Shown here in pieces: positions 54,800-64,000 of a stretch of DNA of 64,000 bases (position 1 is the first letter of the stretch; each line of letters opens with the position of its first letter). Source of the stretch: Rhytidiadelphus loreus. Its lineage: Eukaryota; Streptophyta; Bryopsida; Hypnales; Hylocomiaceae. The stretch covers positions 51,007,348-51,071,347 of the forward strand of contig OX344764.1 of the NCBI GenBank assembly GCA_947034895.1, in the 5' to 3' direction. The notes beneath the pieces were generated by a model. The model saw only the letters and a list, made by a program, of their open reading frames with translations. It made no database searches and had not been told where the DNA came from. The position numbers and the translations under genes were made by a program.

Positions 54800-57700
54800 T
54801 GAGTGAGGTGCAGGTGCGGATAGGGATGGCACTCCCCGACCACCACGTTTGCCGTGATTCTTGGAGTTAAAGGCTTTCCGTCTTTTCGTCTTCTTGCAAG
54901 TCCGGAGAAAGTTTAGTCAAACTCCGTCGTGTTCGCTTCAGTTCTTTGTCACTCTTGCATTGATCTGATTCTTTTCACCCAAGAAAGGGTGCAAGATGGG
55001 GGAATTTTTTAATTGCCTCAGCCTTTCCAGATTGAAACAGACTCACTAGGAATGGAGCCTTATTCAAATTGTCTCATATGACGTCGGGAGTCATGAGTTG
55101 CGAGTCATTTGTTATCCCAAAAATCATTGTATGGATTAATTCGCACAAGACAGATCCTTCATCTCTGCAATGGTAAGATATGGAGTATAGATTTTGGGTG
55201 CACCATTTGGGATATTTATAGTTTATTCTTCCAATGTTCAAAACAACATTCTAACAGAATCTAAAATCCTCTTTTGACTATAGTAGAACCTCTCTAAACG
55301 GCAATAGGTCCGAGACCACAAGACACTATTACTTTAGAGAGGTTCCTTGCATTAAAAAGAGTTTGTACTATAGAAGAATCTAGCTACGACAATGGTACAT
55401 GTGACACATCCTTATGCCAAGAAGCTTGTTTAGAAGAATATTTTCCCTTTTTTTAACAAGGTGTAGGTCCACCACAATTTGCTTGGCGAGCTCTCATTTA
55501 GTGCTATCACTTATTTTATTCCAAAAGCTGGGACCTCTCAAACCTATTGCTTTAGTTAGAAGGGTTTATTGACTTGTGAAGGATGTACTTCAAGAGGTTC
55601 TTTAGTACCAATAAGATATTTTTTTTTCTTCTTTCAATTTAATATTAGCCTATGAGGAAGGAGGTGCACTTTATATAATTATTGTTTCAATATGTTTGCT
55701 TTCATTTATTCAGGTGTAAAAATATATGGAAAACTAGGACAAATTTAGTTTGTTTTTTAAACAACAAGAACATTTTGATTCTTTTTTTATATATAGATTC
55801 TTAATTCAATTTTTGAACACATCATAAATATGCTCATGATGTAGAATACTTGCACTTTTTCTTGAAAGTATTCAAAGATAGAATTGAATCTTTAGAAAGC
55901 TTACTTAAAATTTGGTTTTTGAAGTTTAAATATTATGATAGTGCAATTGGTTGTTTTTGAAAAAGACAAATGTTTTGAGTTTGAAAAAAATATAAATATA
56001 GAAGATATTGTCATGTTATTTGATTACAAAATTTATATTCAATTGTCATGTTAATAACTATCAATTATTTTTACATTCATCTACGTTATCATTTCACATT
56101 TATACGGTTTGTTATTCAAACAACTTCATATTCCTACGATGTTTTAGATTACATTGTCCTACTATGGAAATGGGAGGCAATAGCCCTCACAAGTCACAAC
56201 CAACTTTTCCCAATAGAAAAGTATTCCCTAGACAATATCCCTCACAACACATTTTCTAATAGAAAAAACTCATTGTTTTCTATTGGAGTGTAGCCATACC
56301 CATCATAATTAATTTTCTACTAGTAGAAAGTATTCAACGACACTAGCATGTGAGCCTAGAAATGTGAGCGTATGAGCCTCGAGCCTAGGTGTAAGTATGT
56401 ACTTTACAACTATTGAAGGCGTTTATAATATACATGCTTATAATATAAGTACCCTATACCCATGGAAGGTGCTGATAACATAGGTACCTATAATATAATT
56501 TGGCATATATAATATAGACATCTTATAACCATGGAAGGTGCTTAAAACATAAGTACCTACAATATAGATACTAAGATACCTATAATATAGGCATCTATAA
56601 TAGATCCTAGGCTCACATACTAGCAACCGTGGAAAGTATTCACTACTCCCTAATTTTCTATTGGAGTATTTGAGAGTTTACATAATTCAAACTTTCTTAG
56701 AAGGTTAGGTATATTTGTTTTCTATTTTAGGTGACTTTTAGAATGCTTTATGTAGCTATTTGAAACCTTTACTACAGTATTTAAGTGCTTTTAAATCACA
56801 AATGTCATGAAGAGACCTTTGGAGTTATTTGGTATTATTGTATATATTTCAAATCCTAAGGTTTTTAGAATTTCAATGTCAAGAAATCATGGAAGATCTA
56901 TATGGTCTTGAGGATTTTGTTTGTTTGTTTGTTTGTAATTTTCTTTTTGTTTTAAGTTAGTGAAATAAAGACCCAAAATTTGGTCTTCAAATCAATTTGA
57001 ATTCATCATGTACAGATGGTGAAGTTTTAAAAGAATGTTGTAGTTTGTAGAAGTCAAATCTCTATAGAAGATTAGGCATATTCTTTTAGTACTTAGATGG
57101 TGTCCTTTAGTACTTAGGGGATCCCTAGTATCTAGCAAACCTCTTTGTCCTCTTGGACCATTTTCAATTAGACATCAAAAAATTCTAGTTAATTTTGGAC
57201 TATTTACATCCAACAACTATACTCATCCATTCTAATATTCAAGGAACAAATCCTTCACCCCTAGCCCCCATTGAGATCAATTAAGAAATAAAATATGATG
57301 TTGATAATCAAATGAGGACATCTCAAATATTTCATCCATTAGAAAGGTTGTAGACCTTCAATATTAGAGAATGTAGGTAGGAGCCTTTTTCAATTCTAGT
57401 GTCATCCATGCACCCAAGAAAATCAACAAATTTCATCAATTTTATGATTATAACAAACAAAGTCTAGTCAATAATAAAGAGTTTTAGTCAATTTCATAGT
57501 AAAATCTTTGTGTTGATACACAAGAACCATATATATATAAAGAAGGGGAACCACCCCAGAAACTCAAGATAACTCAATTATAGTTCTAAATTGAAGCATC
57601 TAGGTTTTGAATTTTAGCCTTTTGCATCTAGTTTTGTGACCTTTTTCCTCCTAATATGTCTAACATGAAGGTCTTTGCATAATTCCAAGATCCCAAGCAA

Positions 57701-59064
57701 CATCTTGAGCTTAAACTTTTTCTTTCTATGTCATAATCATCAAACCAACTATTGTAATCTTTAGATCCTTCACCATCACAATTTCAAGGCAAAGGCAACT
57801 CCTCAACCTAACAAAGACAACCTCACATTGATCAGTCTTGGCATAACAATCATCAACCTAACAACTAACATTCAAGTCTTAGTAATCATATTGCAAATAG
57901 GAAGTTTAGAAGTTAGTTTAGATAATTGTAACTTGTAAGATCTTCATTTATGAAAGTTTTTTTTTTTCTATCTTAGCATGAACAAATTCAAAATTTTACA
58001 TAAGAATCAAAAAGCATTTAGTGACAATAGTCACATTAGTGAAGTACATCCAAAATTGAGCATGAATCTTCAAAAAAATTGATGGATGAAAAATGCATTT
58101 TTGCATGTTTAGGACGTGTTTGTATTCATCTATTGTTCAAAATTTGAATGCCTGGTCCTTTAGGGGTTAAAGACCTACTATGGCCAGATGATCAAACATC
58201 ATTTCTATACTCACATTAACCTTTCATTTGAGTTTCAACCTTACATTTTTAGTACATAAAACTACATGATGTCTAGATAAATGTGGAAACTATCTATTTT
58301 GTTTGTAGAATTTTGACATTGAAAAAAAAAATCTATATTAAGAAGGTGAAAATAAAATAAATGGATATAGTAAAAAGAGTCCAATAAATTGAAAAGTTCT
58401 TTTCATTTAGGTAAAAGTAACAAACTAGTGATGTTGAATGGTGACAAAGTTCATTTATTACACCCAAAATGCTCTTAGAGTCTTAGTTATGAGTCTTACA
58501 ACCTCCAAGTCAACTTATCATCACTAAGGTATAATTAGTCTATATAGAATTACTTAATAAATATTTAATAATTTTTCTAAATTATATAAAATTTATAGAG
58601 TATCAAATATGAAATATAATTTATAATTATATAAGCAAATGAGCAATTTTATAACTAAAGGTTCACAACTTCTTTTTTATAGACATCTTTGTATAATAAA
58701 GGTTAATTGCTGAGTAGTTTTTTGCACTCTAAAAAAGTTTATTTGGGACTTGGGGGAGCTCTCTTTAATTTCAAAAGGACAATTGTTTAAAACAACAGAG
58801 AATTGGAAATTGGAATTGATCTTTTTAAAGCTTTGACACATGGCATAGACATATATGTAACTATGTATGGAATTCTTTTGTGGGAATTGATCAAAAATTC
58901 TATTGGATGTTCCTAGTTATGCACTTATGCTACTTGAAGTTTTTAGGGTTGTGTACTTGTGTAGGTAGTTTTGAGCAACTGAGTGGTTGCAAGAAAGACC
59001 AAACAATTTTGATAGCGTTTTGTCAAAATTGTAGTTTTTTGTGCTCAGTACCATTACATGTGTT
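54800..59064. other. AT-rich spacer, no gene seen
   Basis: No supported gene. It holds a short inverted repeat around 55285-55355 (AGAACCTCTCTAAA / TTTAGAGAGGTTCC), a ~70-base duplication at ~56459-56600 (CCATGGAAGGTGCT with ACATARGTACCTA), an inverted match to 37611-37690 at ~58110-58175, and from ~58981 a decayed relative of the 46404 TIR element. Confidence 0.5.
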
Positions 59065-59204
59065 TTGGCTCTCGGGGAGGGCTGCGAGTTCCCAACTCGA
59101 AATCCCCCCGAGAACCGCCAAAATCCGCCGTTCCCGGCCTATGCTGACCTGGCCGAGAGACGGCCAGGTCAGATTTTTCGAAAAAAAAAAAAAAAAAAAA
59201 AAAA
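59065..59204 (+). other. GC-rich island ending in a 24-base poly(A)
   Basis: About 115 GC-rich bases (CTCGGGGAGGGCTGCGAG..) end with a perfect 11-bp hairpin, CTGACCTGGCC / GGCCAGGTCAG (59144-59172), then TTTTTCG and a pure A-run at 59181-59204. It interrupts the relative of the 46404 element. The GC contrast and A-tail suggest a retroposed small RNA or SINE; the identity was not recognised. Confidence 0.35.
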
Positions 59205-59832
59205 TTAACTTTGTTTCTCATTTTAAGGACTTAAATTATTATTATTATTATTATTTTTTTTCAAAAAAAATAAAATCTGTCAACGGCATTCTTTGACTGT
59301 CGGGGGAACGGCCCCGAAACAGCCCTTAAAATCCTGAAATCTCTTCTAATGTATAAGTACTACAATAATATGAAACATAACAACCTGAGTTGTTGATTTG
59401 AAAATCGACAACTAATAGTACTTTTGACTACCTGTAAGTACTGAAAAAGTACTATTTGAAAAAGAAGATAGTTTGTCACAAAAAATAGATCCAAGTAGGT
59501 ATAAATTAATAATAATTAGAAAATCAAGAACAAATAAAAACTAAAAACCATATAGTATGCATTTTTGAAAGAGAAAAAACATCATGTTTGGTACAAAAAT
59601 CTTACTCCAATTCTTGCTTATCTAATAGGGTAGGGTCATAATTTTTGTCAATTGTTCTTAAAACTTAAAATTTTATAATCACACAATGTGCACAGTAAAA
59701 GCTTTTGAAAAAACAACTTCCATAGACTTCTATATTAGACCAGTACAAATGTACATTGTTGTCCTGTTGAAATTTATAAAAAAAGAAATTCTCTTCTATT
59801 TGATTTTTTTTATAAATGAATCTATTTTATTG

Positions 59833-59869
<37 letters not shown>

Positions 59870-59993
59870 CAAGCTTGGTTACAGGTTCAATTGGTTTATG
59901 GTCTATTCAATTTCCAAGCAGAAGAGATTGCACATGAATCAAGTTTATAAAACAAAATTAATAGAAGAGAAATCTATTACAAGTTCAATTGGT
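59205..59993. other. Simple repeats and element remnant
   Basis: Contains an (ATT)n tract at ~59236-59255, a TA-rich tract at ~59838-59862, and 59340-59550, which matches the interior of the TIR element at 46480-46660. Confidence 0.6.
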
Positions 59994-60371
59994 CATTAGA
60001 GAAAAAATGAGGCCTCTAGAGGGCTGCTCCGGAATGACCAAACAAGGCTATTGTTTTCAAAGTAGTCCTTGGCTAGAATGTAGTTGCAGAGGGAAGTCAC
60101 CTTGGGTGAATATTGTTGGAGCAGTCAGCCTTAGCGATTAAAAATTTATTTATTTATTTATAGTTTTTTTTAGTTTTCATTTTCTGCGACTAAATTTTTT
60201 TTTTTTTTTTTTGAGAAAATAAAATAAAATGTAAAACTGGGTTCCTGTGCCACTAGCAACATTAAAAACTGTAGGTTTGAAATGGGCGATTTTAGAGAAA
60301 AAACTTTTTTTGCCAAAAAAAAAGATGGGAGGATAATTCAGTCCTTCGGAGGCCTCGTTTTTTCTCTAATG
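59994..60371. mobile_element. 378-bp TIR element, ATTAGAGAAAA..GAGGCCTC family
   Basis: The ends CATTAGAGAAAAAATGAGGC and (inverted) CATTAGAGAAAAAACGAGGC match those of 13803-15066. Non-coding; no clear target duplication. Confidence 0.65.
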
Positions 60372-61067
60372 TTTCCATGAAGCAAAGAGAAAATCAAACA
60401 GAGTGAAATGTGTATGCATTTTACATTAAATTTTTTTTTTTTTTTTCAGACAATGTAATAATGTGCAGTATCATGAGTTTATAACAAGTACATTATTACG
60501 AATCTTGAAAGGACTCGGCATGTTTTGGGGAAAAATTGTCAAAAAATAATTTCTACTGATTCATGATTTCATGTGCAATCTCTTCAGTTTGATTTTCTCT
60601 TTTGCATCGTGGAAGCCAATTGGACCTGTAAAAGAACCCTTTGCTGAAAAATACAGCTTCGGATCTCGGAGTAGATCAGAAAATGTGCACACATGGCTTC
60701 GCCTTCTAAATGCGTAACAAAGCCTCCGAATTTGAACATTGCTCTGCAAAAAAAAAAAACTCCGACTTCGACACATGCACTGGACACCGTTTTATCAAGT
60801 GGTAACTGTGAATCTGGTATGTAAATATTTCATTAAATGTTGTGCAACTATGGCGGGATGAACGAACTCTTCACACTACCGAAGCTGCGTCGGGTCCTCA
60901 ACCAGGAATTCTGAGAACACTGAACATACTTTGACTATCTAGCTTAATATACCCGAAGTTATTAGAGCCTGTCTGGCTTCCAAAAGAATGGTAATAGTAT
61001 CAATGGCTATATACGATGTTTCCAAAGACTTGGAGAACTAAATCGGATGAGCTATTCCATGATCGAT
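60372..61067. other. 3' flank of germin-like 6
   Basis: No gene. 60770-60850 is the conserved downstream block of minus-strand germin copies (CATTAAATGTTGTGCAACTA), and 60965-61067 matches the flank of germin-like 5. Confidence 0.6.
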
Positions 61068-61733
61068 TTACATGCGGAACTTCTTCTGGATCATGTCCAC
61101 CGTCTGCTCGTCGATGCGGAATGCCTTCTCCAACACCTCGTCCTTGATGTCCGGAGTGAACAAAGCCGGAGCAATTTGCTGCACGCCAGGGTTCTGGCTG
61201 CTCAAAGCGGCAAACGCCAAAGCGGGACCCTTGCCCACGTTCAGCTGGAAGTGCACCAGCGCCTTGGGGAACACGAACAGCTCGCCTTCCTTGAGGGTGG
61301 TGGCAAACAAGGTGTTGTTGGTGCTCACGAAGCCCACGTACAACTCGCCCTTCACCACCAACAGAATCTCGGTGGCTCTAGGGTGCGTGTGCGGGGGGTT
61401 GATGCCTCCCTTGGCGAAGTCGATGCGAGCCGCGGCGATGCCCAAAGTGTTCAATCCGGGGAACTGTTGGACGAAAGCAGGCGTGACCACGGCGTTGTTG
61501 GGGTTGCTGGTGTTTCCTGGGTTCTTCAAGCCAGCGAACGTGAAGTCGTCGGCGGAGACCTTATCGGCGGGCTTGCAGGTGAGTCCATTGATGGTGGTTC
61601 CGCTCTTCAAGTCTGCGACGCAGAAGTCTTGGAGTGGATCCTCGTCCGCTGCCATGGCGAGCATGGGCACCAGCGCCACGCTCAGGAACACGGCCACGGT
61701 CACCCACAAGCTTCTGCGGGCCATGATTCCCAT
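61068..61733 (-). CDS. Germin-like protein 6 (subtype A, intact)
   Basis: 221 residues, intronless, minus strand, starting MGIMARRSLW at 61731-61733. In-frame codons further upstream match the 5' UTR of its paralogues and lack an ATG, so they are excluded. The signal peptide is residues 1-28. Cys are C38 and C53, metal ligands H115, H117, E122 and H161. It is subtype A throughout (SADDFTFAGL, AVVTPAFVQQ, GFVSTNNTLFATTLKEGE), nearly identical to germin-like 1, but the 5' UTR (GTAGATCGATATCAGTCG on the plus strand) matches subtype B germin-like 2. That indicates gene conversion or recombination at the start of the coding region. The TATA position is degenerate, so expression is doubtful although the coding sequence is intact. 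Confidence 0.92.
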   Translation of the reverse strand: MGIMARRSLWVTVAVFLSVALVPMLAMAADEDPLQDFCVADLKSGTTINGLTCKPADKVSADDFTFAGLKNPGNTSNPNNAVVTPAFVQQFPGLNTLGIAAARIDFAKGGINPPHTHPRATEILLVVKGELYVGFVSTNNTLFATTLKEGELFVFPKALVHFQLNVGKGPALAFAALSSQNPGVQQIAPALFTPDIKDEVLEKAFRIDEQTVDMIQKKFRM

Positions 61734-61924
61734 GTCGAGTAGATCGATATCAGTCGTTTCGAGCTGCTGCAATTTGAATGTTCAGTCCTGGAATTCGATC
61801 AGTTGCAGGTCGAGGTTTCTCAGTTGCAGGAGAGTAGTGTGCACGTACGGAGGTGGTGGAGGAAGCTTAAGATTGGGACTGGAGTAATGGTTGCTGCTGT
61901 GATGATTGTTTGAGATGTGGGGGG

Positions 61925-61995
61925 TTATGTAGATCCCGAGTCCATGACTTGCACTTGTGATGAAGCGCGCTTTCCAGGACGCGTTGGCGGTGGCT
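61925..61995 (-). promoter_or_regulatory. Germin-like 6 promoter, degenerate TATA
   Basis: The conserved upstream block (minus strand CGCGTCCTGGAAAGCGCGCT) is present at about 61964-61983. At the TATA position the minus strand reads CTACATAA instead of TATATAAA. Confidence 0.5.
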
Positions 61996-62432
61996 GGAAG
62001 GAAAACCCTGAGGAAAGCTCGGCGGAGGAATAAGGACGGGAAATTGTGTGGGGTCTCGACCCTCGAGAGTAGAGTTCGGGTCCAATGGAAGTCAGCGGCG
62101 TTTTCCAAAAGTCACAATCAGTTTGACCATTTTTTCTTCTAAGCTGTGTTTTACATTGTTCTTCTCCTGTAGACGAGCAAGTGTGAATCCATTATCCTAA
62201 CCCATAACCTCTAAAAGAAAAATGTATAATTGTCTATTGAATGGACAATTGAAACGATAACATTATTCACCAACATGGAGGGGTCCCTTTGGCTTCCTAA
62301 TAAAGTGTTAGCCCCTCAATGTTGAAGCTTTTGAAATCAATTTTGAATCTTTGCAGTAGCCACTCACAACTCTATTCACTAATACAAGCATGACGAGAAC
62401 TTGCGTAAGCCAACTAATGATATTGATTACAT

Positions 62433-64000
62433 TATAACTATAATCCCTCCAAAGCGTCGAGGGAGGGATTATACTTCCTTGACGAATGACGAGGGAAGCA
62501 TTTTGGCTAGTGAACTGTTATGAGGTTCCTGTGAAGTAAATTTTGGTTAGATGTTCACAAAATTTTACATTGTTCTTCTACTATAGATGAGTAAATGAAT
62601 CCATTCTTAAACCCTAAAAAAAAGTATAATTGTCTGTTGAATGGACAATTGAAAATCCGGGTAGGTTCCTATGAAGTCAATTTTGGTTGGATGTCCACGA
62701 AATTTTGACACAAGGTGTGAACATATACCCCTTGGCCCCTTAGTAAGAATATAATTTTCTTTTGATATGGTGCCCAAATTAGTAGTTATACTACCTTGAA
62801 GGGTATTTTTTTTTATAGGGCAGTTTTTGCAAAATTCTTCTTTCACTTCTAAAATTTGGCAACTGTATAACTTACATAATACAAGATGCAAATGATAAAA
62901 GAAATAACGGCATGTGTAGTATAAAAATCTCACTCAAGGAGGATTTTAAGGTTGCTCGCCCTATAGGGCAAGGTAAAAAAAAGACTCTTCTAACTTTAAA
63001 CATTATAATCTTTTAGTCCGTGTAGTCAAAGGTTTCTCAAAAAAATTCCACACATTCCCATAGTAATCTAGTGCACATTTGTATGGTTGAATTTTAAATA
63101 AAAAACTTTATTTTTTTGTTTTTCTCATTGCCCTAAAGAGTGTTAGTTTTCACAATTTTTGCCTAAAATATGCTTTGACTCTTTGAGTACACATTTAAAA
63201 TTTTTGATATTTTTGTCATGTAGTAATACAAATCTGAAATTTATCTTCATTTTTTCGTAATTAAAAACATTAAAGTAAAATTTATATCATTTTAAACATA
63301 ATTTCTCTATAAAATAGTATGAAATTTTGAACAAAATTGGAGGTCATATTAACAAGCATCATGTTGTAACTTTGTAAGTATGTAATTGATATGCCTTTTG
63401 AGCTCATCCACCAAGAAATATTTGATACAAAAAAGAAAAAAAGCCCAAAAGTATTGCATTATTAAACTTTCAAGATGCTACCTTTAAAATGTTACAAAAA
63501 ACAAAATTATAATCATATTCAGAAATTTTAAAAAAGGATTAAGAAGTAGATTATTTATTGGATCTACATTCTTTTAGTCAAGACTTAAAGAATTTAAAAT
63601 AAGAAACTACGTGACTCTTAATCAAATAAACTACTATAATGGTCATTATAATTAAGCTTTCAATGCAAATATATTCACATTATTGGTATATGTTTTTTCC
63701 AACCAAGTCCAACTTCTTTGTGACCTCTATAGCTCTCTAGATAAAAAAAACAAAATATTATTTGTGAATTAGAAGGAAAATTGGCACACAAATGTACAAG
63801 AAATTCTTGTAAATTATGAGAAATATTTTCTTGAAATTGTCATTGTATATTTGAAAACCTTAGTTGAATAGAAGCTTCATCACCTTTGAAGTAAAAAAAT
63901 TAGCCTCAAGAAAACAATTTTACCATTTGAAATATGTTTTCTTTTGTATTATTTGTTTTCTTTTAAAGAATGCCCAAACAAGTTTAGCATCTAATTTAAA
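62433..64000. repeat. Dispersed ~1.6-kb AT-rich repeat, copy B
   Basis: Same orientation and high similarity to 11534-13190; continues past the window end. Begins with the inverted ATAATCCCTCCAAAGC / GAGGGAGGGATTAT hairpin. No coding capacity was seen. Confidence 0.75.

Noticed and set aside
1..64000. CRISPR arrays, bacterial operons, rRNA or tRNA genes
   Set aside because: The palindromes are irregularly spaced and lie in introns and exons, unlike CRISPR repeats. I saw no convincing tRNA T-arm context or rRNA segment, though small RNA genes could be missed by eye.

Overview
This looks like nuclear DNA of a land plant. The evidence is a cluster of intronless germin-like protein genes, a Ty1/copia element primed by initiator-Met tRNA, a CACTA (En/Spm) element carrying the plant-type TNP2, DUF4218 and DUF4216 regions plus a Transposase_24-like gene, GT-AG introns, and a PDF motif typical of plant organellar ssDNA-binding proteins. 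The intronless germins and the very AT-rich, repeat-filled spacers fit a non-seed plant (bryophyte, lycophyte or fern), but the species cannot be fixed from sequence alone.

Layout. (1) 1-2.5 kb: AT-rich spacer, then a 13-bp degenerate tandem array and a GC-rich minisatellite that may be the leader or promoter of the next locus. (2) 2.98-10.9 kb: an unusual locus. A four-exon gene (3631-8597) encodes a ParB/Srx-like domain joined to a degenerate beta-group amino-methyltransferase fold and an acidic coiled-coil tail. It is followed by a broken FCP1-type HAD phosphatase reading frame and by further phase-0 exons. About 16 copies of a 21-bp palindrome are strewn through its leader, all its introns and the disordered parts of its exons; I saw none elsewhere in the window. 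(3) 11-16 kb: AT-rich repeats, a TIR element holding a ~640-bp foldback, and a Stowaway-like MITE holding a perfect 96-bp palindrome. (4) 16-62 kb: six germin-like genes in two sequence subtypes. Four are intact (16557+, 20791-, 41967+, 61733-), one is frameshifted and chimeric (44019+), and one is split by a retrotransposon (54382-). (5) 23713-37474: a 13.8-kb CACTA element with perfect ends and a TGT target duplication, holding two multi-exon genes. (6) 48791-54244: a 5.45-kb Ty1/copia element on the minus strand, young by its LTRs but with broken gag-pol, carrying an antisense fragment of a host gene. (7) 54.8-64 kb: gene-poor, repeat-rich DNA apart from the last germin gene; the end of the window repeats the 11.5-13.2 kb segment.

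How the parts fit. The germin cluster grew by duplication, inversion and gene conversion, and mobile elements then broke it up. Two loci, CACTA and the ParB/methylase locus, show the same pattern: the introns and low-complexity coding segments of the element's own genes are loaded with a short palindromic motif private to that element (GACGTC in CACTA, the TCGA-S-TCGA palindrome in the ParB locus). In CACTA elements such motifs are normally bound by an element-encoded protein. By analogy I infer that the ParB/methylase-like protein may bind its palindrome. That is the best candidate here for an undescribed system.
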